The position numbers and the translations under genes were made by a program. A stretch of DNA of 64,000 bases, taken from Sipunculus nudus. Its lineage: Eukaryota > Annelida > Sipuncula > Golfingiida > Sipunculidae. Of the stretch, positions 20,990-33,104 are shown one piece after another. Position 1 is the stretch's first letter. Each line of letters opens with the position of its first letter. The stretch covers positions 76,563,056-76,627,055 of the forward strand of contig CM049310.1 of NCBI GenBank assembly GCA_026874595.1, written 5' to 3'. The notes beneath the pieces were generated by a model, which saw only the letters and a program-made list of their open reading frames with translations, did no database searches and was not told where the DNA came from.

Positions 20990-23234
20990 ACTATATCCCA
21001 GTATAAATAGGTTTAACTGAATCTCTGGTGATCTCGTAATGAGGATGATTTATCGAAAGACACAAATAAAGAACCGTTAAACTTATTTTATTTGACCTTT
21101 TATTTGAATTAAACGGCAAAATGAATCACTGTTGTCATTAATATGTGCATGTTCCTCTGCTTGACATTTCTGATTGAACAAAATGAGATGAGATTATTTT
21201 TCAATTTTGACAGCTGGTATATTTGATTTGACAGTTGACATATGATGCGATACAATAACTTTGATCAATAGACTGAGATTTAGCAGATAAAATCTATATT
21301 CAACAATTTTGATAAATGTGAAAAGTTCATGTGATACAAACACAGTTTTTTATGCAAGTGAACTGAGAATCTTGTAAATATATTATCTGTCGAATGACAA
21401 ATAAAATATTTTCGCCAAAGGTTTGCATTTCTACTGAAGAAATTAAAATTTAATATTTCACCAGTAGAGATGGGAATTTTAATCTTTGCCGGTAAGATTT
21501 CAAATTCTACCAGATTTTAATATCTAGTATGATATATATATATAATGATAATGAATTAAGGAAAGAAAAAAAAAATACTACGGTGTATCCCAATATTCTG
21601 ATAGCTGCATTAGATGAAAATAATCTTTATAGTTGTGCTGTTTTTTCATGTGTGGCTAGAGCTATCACCGGAAATGTACACATGTTCACTTCTGTATATT
21701 GTTTAGTCAACAAGATACTGTATTATATTAAATTATTTGGCACTTTGATTACCTGCAAACATAAAAAAAATAAGTGACTATAATTTTGTTTCAATTTTTT
21801 ATATGTGAATTGTATTTAGATGCCAAAGAACAAGTCCTCGAATTTTCACTAGGAGAGCCACGTGTTTACATAACACATCAGCTGACAGAAGATAAACCAC
21901 TGTCTTGTCAAATATTCGCCAATCAGGATATTAATAAATGAAGATTAATTACCAACAAGCTTCTCACATCAGCATGTCAAGAATGATAACTTGCCCATTA
22001 ATCTGAGAGGGCATGAGAGATTATATACAGTTGTCATGGCGATATAAAAATAACCTGACCGGGAGGTAGATAGGTAAAATACCGGAGTCTGATGGATGAT
22101 GACGCATCGGCATCACGTGACAGGTCACGTGACCATGCTGGGCGATCCTAAGGGAAAAGTTCTTCGTACCTCGGTCCTCTATGCACCTGTGTTTAGATTT
22201 AACAGAACTGCAATAAATATGGATTATTCATATTGCAAAAAAACTGACACGACCTAATTTATTTTCATTTCATTAAATGCTTAATTAAGGTTATAAACTT
22301 TTAAGCTGACAGCATGAAATGTCGATCTAGACCGAACGAACCTGCCCTCCATGGAAAAATAATCGCACATTCTACGGCTGAAATGGTAACTGAGGCTTAA
22401 GTAAGATCACAACTGGCGGTTTGATAGTTAGTCAACATTGTAACAAAGTAAATCTACATCAAAAAGGGTAAAATACATTTTTACTTATATTACTTACTGC
22501 GAGATATTTTGCGAATCTTAATTAAATTGAAGGAATTGGGTTTGATCATTTTGAAAACAACGCCACTTAGTATGTAAAAATAACGTCTTGTTGAAAAATA
22601 ATGAAAATAAAACAATTTAATTTAATATTTAATGATATATTTTTAATTCGTGTTATATACAATATAAACTGTATTGCAGAAAAAAAATTATAAGTATGGT
22701 TGGATGCATGCGTTTAAAGACAAAAAAAGTTGTACATTGCGATTGTTGTATATATTTGGAAAATATTGGGGTTACAATTACCCGCCTAGGCAAGTTTAAA
22801 TCAATCGAGTAAGCATATGTATTGTTGATGGGACAAGCAGCATACAGTACACAGTATGTGAGCCACGAATTTCAGGATAGTACAGACAGTACATCAATTA
22901 TTTTTTATATCAAATGATGTGCAATTTATGTGTCATATACTGTTTGAATAAGCAAAAAAACATATTTCACCGAAATGGTCACTATTTTTACTAAAATCAA
23001 ACATGATTTAGAATTGAAGTTTTAGAAAAGAAACTTTAATCTATTTTTTGGGTCAACTTAAATGAATATACACTCTAAATCATTGGGTGTAAACAGTATG
23101 CCATTCTATAAAAAAAAATTAGACAACCAGATATTTGCAAAAACACCTTGCGTGGACTTGAATATAACTTAAATCCGAAAATTGACATTTTTCTTATTCC
23201 ATCTCGGATAAAAGGCGGCCATATGAAAACCAAG
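20990..23234. other. AT-rich unassigned sequence with an E-box-rich island
   Basis: No gene recognised. The stretch 21830-22180 is more complex and holds ATCACGTGAC (22112-22121) followed by the 12-bp palindrome GGTCACGTGACC (22123-22134). It is a candidate regulatory island. Confidence 0.45.
22112..22134. promoter_or_regulatory. Paired CACGTG E-boxes
   Basis: ATCACGTGAC and GGTCACGTGACC lie almost back to back. TCACGTGA is the known preferred site of bHLH-Zip factors of the MITF/TFE/USF type. Function is inferred from the motif alone. Confidence 0.3.
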
Positions 23235-23555
23235 CACACTGCGCAGACTCGGGCACACAAGAACGACCCCCCCCCACACACACACACAATAAACCGGGGC
23301 TTAAAATACACAAGCGGCGTAAATATAAAAGTGTGTTGGATAAGAATTGTTTCAAGGCAAAGTACATAAAGATGGGTGTTTATGTGGTAAGGACTTTATG
23401 GAATAAGTAAATTTATATTTGTAAGCGTGCGCATGTGGAATGTAAACAGATGGTGTTCCCGTGAAATGTGACAAATTTGGATTTTAAAATTTGACAGTCT
23501 AGACAAGTAGTCCCGACTGTCCGAGAGTGCCCAAACAGAAGAGATTCGTCACATT
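23235..23555 (+). repeat. Dispersed repeat family R1, copy 3
   Basis: It runs from GCACACTGCGCAGACTCGG to CAGAAGAGATTCGTCAC, matching 28069-28413 closely through TTGGATAAGAATTGTTTC and GTAAACAGATGGTGTT. It ends about 15 bp left of M1 copy 2. Confidence 0.75.
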
Positions 23556-23570
23556 ACCGATGCTTTCCAC

Positions 23571-23908
23571 TAAGGCCAAAACAAAATAAAAGTATGGTTC
23601 TCAGGCACTTTTTTTCAGAAATCAATGCGGGCGGGCGGTTTTTTATTTTTATTTTTTTTATATGTTTTGATAAAAATGTCAAATGATAAGGGAAAAACAT
23701 GATAATAACAGATTTATTTTGCTAAACAAGCTAAAGCACTACATAACAAAGGAAATTGTATGATTTTATCTACTTGAAATTATCCGAGCGGCTGCAGCTC
23801 AAAATCGGTAAGTTTTTGTTGAAAATCAAAATAAAAACTTTTGATGGGGGGTTAAAATTGATGCGGGTGGTGCTTGAGAACCATACCTTTAATTTTTTTT
23901 TGCCTAAC
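23571..23908 (-). mobile_element. Miniature inverted-repeat element M1, copy 2 (reverse)
   Basis: The left end is TAAGGCCAAAACAAAATAAA + AGTATGGTTCTCAGG. The right end is GAGAACCATACCTTTAATTT then a T-run and GCCTAA. The interior is the reverse complement of copies 1 and 3 (for example GATGCGGGTGGTGCTTGAG). Confidence 0.8.
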
Positions 23909-24639
23909 TTACAATAACTAGGTCACAGACGCCTCTTAAGTTCTCCATGTCTGTGTAAGATAATGGAATAAATATTTTTGGTTCATGGACAATTAAATGA
24001 ATAGTTACGAATAATAATTAAATAGATACAGTTTTGTATTATGAACACTTAAATGAAAATATACCTATACAACAAAAACGTATTGTTGGTGTGATAGACG
24101 CTGCAAAAGGGATCGCTTACAGGAATTTTAAAGAAAGCAGACATTGCATCTGAAATCTGACGATACACAACCGGGTAATACATATGATCAGTTCACAAGG
24201 TGGGCCCAGCATTGTGCTTAGACCTTTCGTGACACGCGGATAATGTAACATTAAGAGCTGCCTCACTCCAGGACATCATATTTTGTTCAGATCTTTAAAC
24301 CTCTGGGTTGCATTCTATACCATCTACATAGAATCTTCTGTGATTACCATGGATAAAACGGTGCTATTTTTACGTTGCTAAACCCGACCATGAGGTGATA
24401 TTAGAGAGGGTACCTTCAAGTCGCGTGCATATCACTGTCAACGGTAACACCACAAGTGACAATCAGAGCAGTCGCAGAGTTCAAACAAAATACAGGAATA
24501 TCCGCTGTAAAAAAGAAAATTAAATAAAAAATGTAGATGGTATTGCAAACGATTTCATGTTTAAAATTAAAGGGCTCCTATCGCCGACCGATCACCGGAA
24601 ACCGCAACCCACCCCCACCCCCGAGACGCCCGCAACTAA
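23909..24639. other. Unassigned sequence
   Basis: No gene recognised. Confidence 0.35.
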
Positions 24640-24897
24640 GCGATAATAAAAAATTATAAACATATTTAGTTTACATGAATTATATAAGTAGTTATTATAA
24701 TAATCGAGACACTCTCCATGGCTCACGTGGTAGCGTTCGGTGGTGTCCATAGGTGTAAGAAACCGGAAAAACCACCGGCCTTGGACGGGCCACTACAACC
24801 CAGTCTCATAGCCACGCCGGTGATCAAATCCGGGTCGCCAGCGGAGAGAGCCGAGCGTTTTACCCCTCGACTAACCAGGTCACTTAGGATACGTAAC
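24640..24897 (-). mobile_element. tRNA-derived SINE, copy 1 (reverse)
   Basis: The reverse complement shows an AGTCGAGGGGTAAAACGCTC head, a CTGGCGACCCGG block with a decayed B box, the CACCGGCGTGGC and GGCCGGTGGTTTTTCCGG body, a CGAACGCTACCACG motif, and an AT-rich tail. The same body is present forward at 40640-40862 and reverse at 33105-33345. Open frames on both strands here are by-products. Confidence 0.7.
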
Positions 24898-25485
24898 ATT
24901 TGACCGTGAAAATCAGGCAAAGTTAAAAAAGTACAAGGTGAAAATCTATTACCTGTAACTATTACTCTGACCAAAAGTCAGTTCTGAAAAATCAAAATCG
25001 AGTGTGCTGAAACGGGCTAAAGAAACAATAATTGTTGATATAGAAATAAACGCCTCAACCCCTTCAATTATAACAATTAACCCATTTTCTTATAAATGCG
25101 GAAGTAGATGACATATACATCACTTTCAGGTCTTTGCCATCGTCATAAACCATAGGAGCTAGAAATCCAGTTCCTGGTATCTTAATTGTTAGTAATTAGC
25201 TCGCCAGGAGGAGAGCTCATCCCAAACAGTACGCAGTCGTACCACTGTAACAGTTACATGCGCCACTGTGTGTTTGATAGAGGTCTTTGACAGAGTCGAT
25301 CCAACTGTGTCACATGGGCGGCTTTAGGGGGACGTCCCTCTTTTTGAACAAAAAAAAAAAAATAAATAATGCAAACAGAAAAATAAGTGCCTAATACCGA
25401 AAGAAGAGGCGCATTTTGCATCATGATGCATTATAAATAACCCCAGCTTGTGTCAATACAGACTCAAAATGTTTCTACACAACAG
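24898..25485. other. Unassigned sequence
   Basis: No gene recognised. Confidence 0.35.
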
Positions 25486-25636
25486 CGACGTATCCGGGGA
25501 GGGGTGGTGGTGCCGCAGGGGGAAATCTCAATATCTGCTAAGAAAATTTGAAAATATCAGTCTTGTTAACGTGAGTTTCATCACTGAAATTCCTCTGCCC
25601 CCCCCCCCCCCCCCAATGAAACCTGGATACGCCAAT
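25486..25636. mobile_element. Miniature element with GGCGTATCC-type termini and internal G/C runs
   Basis: The left end is CAGCGACGTATCCGGGGAGG and the right end, after a 17-base C run, is CCTGGATACGCCAATG. These are approximate inverted repeats. This matches the CAGTGGCGGATCCAG type whose ends are seen at 26418, 57979 and 60126. Non-coding. Confidence 0.5.
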
Positions 25637-26203
25637 GCACTATATGTGAGGCGGAAAAACCCTCCCTATCCCTTCCTCCTCTGTCCCCTCTCCCATTCTC
25701 AAATGATGTACTCGCCCCTGTGACATATAACATTGGTTTAGAAATGTACGTAGCGAACCGAAGTCGTCGAATAAAATGCAAGCAAGTCCTAAAAATAAAC
25801 TAAGTAATTAAAACAATTTTTTCATAGGGATATTGGCCGTGAATACGAACTATATTATATAAACAGTCATTTTAGAAGGATATTCAGGGTTTTTATAAGA
25901 TTAATACATTCAAAGCGGTTGTCTGAACGTTCGTGTACTTTATGCTGTTGTCTATATTTAACTTGGCTTTAACCTTCTTACCTGAACTGTGATCGTGTTT
26001 TGCGGGAACCGATTTTTTTTTTGGCGGGGGGGGGGGGGGGGCGGGTCCTCTTTTTAGACCTAAAATATATAGAAATAGAATAATATATGCTTATATTACA
26101 GAAAAATCCAAACGGAATATGCGTCTCTCGTCTTTGTTTTCCTAATACTTCATATAGAATGATGTATGAATTCTACCAGCACTGCCGGCACACTTATTGA
26201 TGA
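25637..26203. other. Unassigned sequence with poly-G tract
   Basis: No gene. A G-run of about 17 bases lies at 26025-26042, preceded by a T-run. Confidence 0.4.
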
Positions 26204-26434
26204 CAGAAGCAGATCAAGAAGGGGGGGGGGGGAGGGGGGTCCGGACCCCCCTTTTTCAACCGCAACAACCTTTTCTTGAGAGTTTCAGATCAATTTACTG
26301 CAGCCTTTTCCGGACCTAGGGATTTTTAAAAGTTTTTATCATTAGTACTCCTTTTCCTAAATACTGGATCCCCCCTAGATGACCTGACCTCAATGACCTG
26401 TATATTTTTTAGAGATCCTGGATCCGCCTTTGTT
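26204..26434. mobile_element. Miniature element with GGATCCGCC right terminus and poly-G left side
   Basis: The right end CCTGGATCCGCCTTTG (26418-26433) is the terminus seen elsewhere. The left end AAGCAGATCAAGAAGG leads into a G-run and its complementary CCCCCC, so the left terminus has decayed. Internal TTTCCGGACCTAGGG and ACTGGATCC motifs occur. Confidence 0.45.
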
Positions 26435-28068
26435 TTTGCCAAGAAAATATTAAGACATCAATACAGTATTCTAAAGGTTACGAAGTCTCTTGGTTAATTT
26501 GAATAATGAAAAGTTTTATCTAATTTTTTTAATTTTTTTTTTAAATCTTAAGCCCAAGGCAGTGGGACGGACATTTGTTTCCCGATAAATACCTCGCCAA
26601 AAGTCACTCCCGTCCAAGGCAAACGCCCACGAATTTCGGCTATGTGTACGGATGTAAAAAGTAGCTGGCTTTGTAATATGGCGAATGATTAATCTCCATG
26701 TTTTGAAACGACTAAGTGAAAAAAAACCCCCGAAATTATCATGGACAAATACAGAATATGACTTGCACATATTATTTATCAACACTATAACAAAACCTGG
26801 GTATTGGCAATGCATTATCCATGCAATAGGCCTGTGTCCTTGTGAACCTCTGTGTTTGAAATTTGTCGTTTAAATTATGGGATAAGACTGAAAACGTAAG
26901 CCGCAAGCACCTTCATTGTGATTAAAACAGAAATCAGACGATCATCAAAGATTATAGCAGGGCGGCATGGATCTTAATTTACGAGGGAAATTCATAGAAG
27001 CGACCTTTTCACTGATACGTTCGCATTCCCGGGTTTAATTATAAGCCAGGGGTTTGCCGCGGCGGCGAAATCCTTTAATCAAACACAACATCTTGTGAAT
27101 TTAATATTTGATTGATCACAGATGGCACCTTGTTATTATGATAAAGCGGAAACAGATCTTATATTTCTTTTCAATGCACTGGCCTCTGTCATGGGCATCA
27201 ACCAATAAAAAAGGAGCCCGTCCGGTCACATGGTTTCTGAACAAAACTTGAGTGGGTGTTCCCATGGCAACTACAAAAGATTAATATAACCGGAGAGCGG
27301 CCTTTGGTACGCCTTCCTACTTGCAGTCATCCGTTACGGCGCATAGATAACGCATGCTTAGAAGGTCACGTGGTCACATCCATCAGGATCCAGTCATCAG
27401 AGTAAATTTAAGTTTGAGCGGGGCTTTAATGGTGATTTGCCAGGCGATGTATGATGACGTCAAACCGCCAAGAAACAATATCTGCCCAGACAATATCCAG
27501 CGAAATGAGATTTTTTATTCCTGATGCAACATTAAGGTTGTGTTTTCAAAATGTGATCGGGTCTGGCTTGACGATATCATCCTCCCACTTCTAGGTCCAC
27601 CGTTAAGGCTGGCTCACGGTTTAATGTGACACATGTCTCTAACATCGTTTGGTTTGTGGACGTTGACATGTTGTTAAAAATATGGTTATTATCTCTTACA
27701 CAAGAAGACGAGCTTTGTAGGACACTGACTGAGTGACTGATCTTTATAAAGGAATATTAACAAAACCAAAGGAAAAATGAGAGTACAATATATCATTTAT
27801 CGTTGCAGGATTTATAATTTGTGAGAATATTAAGGAAGAAAAGGGGAACATCATGGTACACATTGTCGTCTCATAATGACCAGTAAAAATTAAAATGAAA
27901 AACAACTTAACTGCACGGATATTAAGTCAGATTTCAATTTCCCTTATATTAAAAAAAATTAATTCAAAAAAGTTTTTTTTTCACTTGCCTGGTTTTATAC
28001 AGGTTTTAACTTATATATAAAGTAAACATAAACAGGGTACAAATTCACAGACCTGAAGCAATATATCT
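26435..28068. other. Single-copy stretch with candidate regulatory island
   Basis: No gene recognised. The segment 26880-27640 has higher sequence complexity, with GGTCACGTGG (27364-27373), TGACGTCA (27455-27462), CCAAT and GATAA motifs. This could be conserved noncoding DNA, but nothing here proves it. Confidence 0.4.
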
Positions 28069-28413
28069 CACACTGCGCAGACTCGGACTCACTAATGTAC
28101 GACAATGCATCGGCGCTTCTAAATACACCAGCGGCGTAGGAATACCTGTGGTAAAGAGGCCAAAATAGTTCGTTCAAGTGTGTTGGATAAGAATTGTTTC
28201 CAGGCAAATTACATAAACATTGGTGCTTTTGTGGTAAGGACTTTCCGGAATAAGTAATATTTTGTAAGCATGCGCATGTAGAATGTAAACAGAAGGTGTT
28301 TTGCTTTCAAATTTTGATTTTAAAGTTTGACAGTTGAGTCAAGTAGTCCCGGCCGACCCACAGTGCTCAAACAGGAGAGCTTCGTTTCGAGTAGAAACGA
28401 CCTCCGGCGGATT
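28069..28413 (+). repeat. Dispersed repeat family R1, copy 4 (best preserved)
   Basis: It runs from CACACTGCGCAGACTCGGAC to GAGTAGAAACGACCTCCGGC. The 45 bp to the left (AACAGGGTACA..CACAGACCTGAAG) also recur at 38247-38270, so the full unit may start near 28022. The 115-codon plus frame at 28327 starts inside this repeat and runs into AT-rich DNA; I do not accept it as a gene. Confidence 0.75.
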
Positions 28414-29020
28414 GGTGAATATATTTTTGTTGCTGGTATAGGTTTTACTTTTGCTGGATCGAAATTTAAGCTGATTTGTAAGATGTCTAGGGTTTCTTGT
28501 TCCAGATTTGCGATTGACGAACCATCGTATTGTGACTTTAACGCATGTCATTGTAACAGGTACCAGAATTTGTTGACAGCTAAAACAGTAAAAATGTTTC
28601 AAGTCCTGTTACTCTCTGCTCTTGCAAACTGTTGTAAACAAAAAAGAAATAAAAAACAAACAAAAAATAAATAAAAAATAAGTATATCCTTAGGGTAAAG
28701 GAATGGGAGGTTGAAAATAAATAGATTTAAAAAAATAACTTAAAATTAAATTTTGATTTAAATCAAGTTAAAATTATTTGAATGACAGCTATCAGGTGGT
28801 AAGTTCCACACATATTTCAGGACTTAACGGTTGGTTAACTCTCTTATCTGAAAACACAGCATGTTAGCCAGATATTGTCTCGATACATGAGAGTCCGTAA
28901 CATGGTAATTTTATATTTAATATTCCTGAAAATAATGCGATTTTACCTTTTATGACTTAGTAAAAACCTGGTCAAGACGGTAGATAAAGATAATTATGCC
29001 TCATACCTGTCATTTCTTTA
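28414..29020. other. AT-rich unassigned sequence
   Basis: No gene recognised. Confidence 0.35.
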
Positions 29021-29021
29021 A

Positions 29022-29802
29022 AGAAGAAGAAGAAGAATTTATTGTAGAAAAAGGCCTTGTGGCCCATGGTACAAATATATATAAATGCAATTGAACATTG
29101 AACATATGACATGCTTATATACATATAAAACATACATATATACATGGTTTTGTGTTGTATCATAATCTCTGTCACATCCACGTTAATTTGTTTACCTGAA
29201 ATTAATATTTCGCCACATTCAAATGAACATTGAAGGACTGGACGTTTTATATCTCAATTAAACCATAAGTCTTTTCCTTTATCTAGAGCAATAAAATAAA
29301 ACATGGATTTTCAACTTCTTCAACTTCATCTTGATTACACATTTTAGACCCTCATTTCTTTGGGTATATCATATCTTCTTCCAATTTCAATTTCATGACA
29401 ATTGTCACTTAATCTTAATTTTGATAAAGCTTGTCTGTATACAAATGCCATATTATATAAATATTTTTTCTGGTTCTATTGTTAATTTAATTTCACTATA
29501 TATACTGAGTTTAGATTTACTTCTGATTTCTGATAACATTTCTTGTTGGCTATTGTCTTTGACCCTCTGTACAAACATACTCAAAACATTTTTCTATCAC
29601 CAACACTTTGTTCAAACCATACAAAACTAAAACCATATCTGTTTAACAGTAAGTATATATCTGTGGTCCATGTGTATCTTCCCATATCATCTAACTGTTT
29701 GAGGGTGTTATAACATAATAAAGGGTATCTAGAATTTTCCAATGTGATAATTTTTAACCAATAACTGTGTGAAACCCTAAAAAAAGAATAAATATTTTGC
29801 AT
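29022..29802 (-). pseudogene. Decayed LINE 3' end: C-terminal domain of ORF2 plus 3' UTR
   Basis: Read on the minus strand, 29802 to about 29581 encodes WTTDIYLLLNRYGFSFVW and EQSVGDRKMF. After a frameshift come MFVQRVKDNSQQEML and SKSKLSIYSEIK, then another shift leads to FVYRQALSKLRLSDNCHEIE and the basic IGRRYDIPKEMR. This ordered pattern (W..D...LL...GF.YVW, MF.QR..D, YRKAL.KLR.S.H..EIE.GR) is that of the region downstream of reverse transcriptase in some metazoan non-LTR elements. The 3' UTR contains GTACCATGGGCCACAAGGCC and ends in AATAAATTCTTC with a (TTC)n tail at 29021-29037. Two frameshifts and several stops make it inactive; the reverse transcriptase is missing. Confidence 0.75.
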
Positions 29803-30297
29803 TAAACAATTCAGAAACTAAAACAATATATTCAATCTGGAAGAATATAAAAATAAAAAACAACAGTTCAAAAGAATCTGTAGGCAACAATTGTCACTTC
29901 TTTATATTTACTTTGTATGGATAAAATGTTTTACCTAAATTTCGCATTTTATAAATCATTTTACATATAACAGAACATACATATGTTTTAGACTTTTAAT
30001 GTTTTAAACCTAAACAATATTCAAATGATGTCCAACTGTTTCATCAATTAAATATTAAGGTTTCACATTTTCATATTAATATAAAAACAACTCCAACATG
30101 TTTCTGATAAAGTTTTTGCGGTAAATATAATCAAAAACAAGTTTCTTTTGCTGGCAGAAGCATTTATCAATTTATTTATATTAGGAATTTATGATTTTTT
30201 TTTATTTATAGGTATTTATAAGAAAAACGTTTTTGTTTAAGGCAAACATTCTATATATATAGATGACCTTATCTAAAATTTAGATAAAAAATACAGG

Positions 30298-30300
<3 letters not shown>
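29803..30300. other. AT-rich sequence, possible further LINE decay
   Basis: No recognisable peptide motif could be carried upstream of the LINE fragment. Confidence 0.35.
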
Positions 30301-30351
<51 letters not shown>

Positions 30352-30352
30352 G
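30301..30352. repeat. (TA)n microsatellite
   Basis: About 50 bp of TA dinucleotides. Confidence 0.95.
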
Positions 30353-31802
30353 ATGTCTAAAAATGGTGCACACAGATATTCGGCAGGATTAATATATGTT
30401 GTAAATATTGTTTAATGTGTAAATTAAACATGTATGTTCAAAACATGTTTATTATAAATAAAAAAGAAAAAAATATTTATATTGCCAGTGTCGCAAAAAT
30501 CCTATTAAAATTCCTGCAAAAAAGATCATTTCTGTTCCTGCATGCAGGTCCGCATACTTATCCTGAATATCCATCAATTTAACAAGAAATGTTGAACATT
30601 GTCAAATGTTAACTTAATATATAAAGACCATGCATGGCCTTTCGTAATATACTGTTACTTCCACGTTATTTGTACTTCAAAACTGCATGGACCGAAAAGG
30701 TTTAAATACAAATTGTGACAAAAAGACATGGGATATTTTCTGGATGGAAGGGGAAAATTCGAAATGCTTTCTGGTATTTAACAGTCCAAGTAGCGAATAT
30801 AGAAGCGACCAGGCGCACATTATTTTCCTAGAACCATATCTAACCACGTGTTCCAAACAGAATACCGGGCGCTAGGCGAGCATGAAAACCCAGTCATCAA
30901 CAATCATTGAAATTAATTTAAAGCCCATTAGAAACAAATGAGCTTCTGTTGAAAGACGCTGGTTTTAGGCAGATTTATTTTTGCCTCAGGGCAGGGCTTA
31001 GACAGATTAAGATTACCTGAGGGACGTTGATGACTCTGTAAAAGAGAGAAAGGCCAACAACCCTTCCAGTCGCTGCGCTTATATCACATTATGTTGACCT
31101 GGACACAAGGGATAAAAGCACAGTGATTTGAGACGTGACACCGGGGGAATTTTACAGAAGGGTCTATAAATATCCCTTTATTACAGCCGCTGGCGTTCCT
31201 TTGACGGCGCCTGTAGTGGGACTATTTGCCTCTTCAACGTCACTAATCCATCTTTCACGTGGACGCTATTGTGTACTTACTTATTTATAAGCTTGAGACG
31301 AAGAGTCTCTTTGGTCCACTACCTGTCTTTGTATAACTTTGCTGGTGACCTTTATGGAAATTGTAAATCCGTAAACTAAACGGCTGATCACCAAGCATGC
31401 TTTATCAACCATATACATCACATTCATGATATGAGCTCTGGTGTGCACCACAAGAGAGATGTTCTCTTCAAATCAGTTGTTGTTTGTGTTTATATTTAGA
31501 ATGCCTGTATGTTAAATACCATATGAGGAGTGGTTATCAGTTTCAGCGTCATAAAAAAGATTGTGCGAAAAGGATGAATTCTCTCTTCGACCAATTTTTT
31601 TTAAGGATTGGTCCGTGGACTGTAATCGCTTTTTTCAACTATATTTGTATGACAGAAAACCTACCATAATTTGAGGATCTATGTTAAAGTTATTTCGCTC
31701 TTTATTTTGCTGATACACGTCCACCTGTCCACAAAACTATCGTGGCAGATAGGTCGCTGACCTCGTGTCGCATCCCCGCTTCCTCATCGAACCCCTGACA
31801 GC
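30353..31802. other. Single-copy stretch with a higher-complexity island
   Basis: No gene recognised. The segment 30690-31300 is richer in GC and non-repetitive words (for example TTTCACGTGGACG near 31255). Candidate noncoding regulatory DNA only. Confidence 0.4.
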
Positions 31803-31915
31803 CAGTTTTTCGTAATCGCTCATGTGGGCTGCACAATAAAACTCGGATGTCACAAGTCGCATGTCGAACTAACGGGTATACAGGTGCTAGTAAGAATTCA
31901 AAATGATATTAAATT
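31803..31915 (+). repeat. Dispersed repeat R4, copy 2
   Basis: It shares CCAGTTTTTCG, CGCTCATG and CTCGGATGTCACAAGTCGCA with 5608-5740. Confidence 0.6.
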
Positions 31916-32120
31916 ACAACTTCACATTTTATAATAATCAGAGTTCCTCTCGTATTGTTGCCCTTGTTTCATGTCAATTTATTGCTATTAAGGGCCTGAT
32001 TGTTCCCAGAACATTTATGATAAATTAACGTTCATTATACGATTACAGTTTTTTCGCATTATCTTTAGGTTCATATTTTCATCAGTTTTATATATTACAT
32101 TATGGATTTGTGCATCATGA

Positions 32121-32137
32121 AACACACACACACACAT

Positions 32138-32193
<56 letters not shown>
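32121..32193. repeat. (CA)n(TA)n compound microsatellite
   Basis: CA units (32121-32154) pass directly into TA units. Confidence 0.95.
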
Positions 32194-32196
<3 letters not shown>

Positions 32197-32429
32197 GCTA
32201 ACATACATAGGTGTATTGTGTGAACTATACACTTGTCCGTTTTTGGAGTATAGCCCTATGAAATCTGTAACTGTAAAATCATATGATACGATTATATAAC
32301 AAAAACATAATGCAAACCTAAACAAAGTTTGTTTTGATTTACAAATTCCTCAATCTGATGTTCCTTTTTTTCTTCTGGAAATATTTGTTAAGTTTAATTC
32401 GTTCAATACGGTATCTATACGATTAAACA

Positions 32430-32980
32430 TTGCCAAACAGTGCTGTCGCCATAAGCTGTTGCATTGTTGTCACTAATAAGATATTTCCGGATATTTGTTG
32501 GGGTAAAATTTCGAAAGAAAATCTCTTTTGGGTAGGACAAACGTGTCCGGCCATAGATATTCTTACCCTTTTTTCCTCAGGAATATATGATATAATACTG
32601 GTGGATTTGGCATACCGAGGGACAGAGAACCCCCCCCCCCCCCAAAAGTGGATACACATTTGCCTGTTTGCCGGAACAAAAGCACGTTGTCTGTGTCAAC
32701 TGGGCCCGGTCTCTGGGCAGCTTAAGCGAGAGGACGTTGGCGTCAAAATAAGTTTGATTAATGGAACCGCCGGTAAGTCTGGTGGATAGCGATTGCTCTC
32801 TTTGGAACTCTGCTGGTTTTTCCCCGACCTGAGAAGTGCTGTCACAAGGGACCCGACCGATGATTCTTTCCGTCCCGCCGCGTGCTTGCTCCCGAATGGA
32901 GGATTTAGATACAAGTCTTTCGTTTGACCCCCTTCAAGCCTGCCCATATCTGCTGGTACCACTGAATTAAAAAACAAACT
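32430..32980. other. GC-richer stretch open on both strands
   Basis: A 119-codon plus frame (32430-32789) and 78- and 93-codon minus frames overlap here. A consensus-looking splice donor GCCG|GTAAGT lies at about 32771. No peptide motif is recognised on either strand, and a 14-base C run interrupts the plus frame. It could be a 5' exon or chance; I cannot support a gene. Confidence 0.2.
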
Positions 32981-33104
32981 CTCAATCCTGGAGGCTCTTA
33001 TGAATGTTTGAATTATTAAGTTACTTACTGATACACTCGGCCATAGCAGTGCGAGCCTTTGAAAACCGGTGTTGTAGAACGTGAAAAAAGGTTATATAAA
33101 AATG

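Noticed and set aside
20739-21020. Several Tyr/Ile-repeat open frames on both strands
   Set aside because: They are direct translations of the (TA)n microsatellite and have no other sequence.
23075-23311. 78-codon Cys-rich minus-strand frame
   Set aside because: It overlaps R1 copy 3 and a CA/C-run whose reverse reading gives the Cys/Val/Gly residues.
28327-28674. 115-codon plus-strand frame
   Set aside because: It starts inside R1 copy 4 and ends in a poly-Lys/Asn stretch from A-rich DNA. The frame is not kept in other R1 copies.
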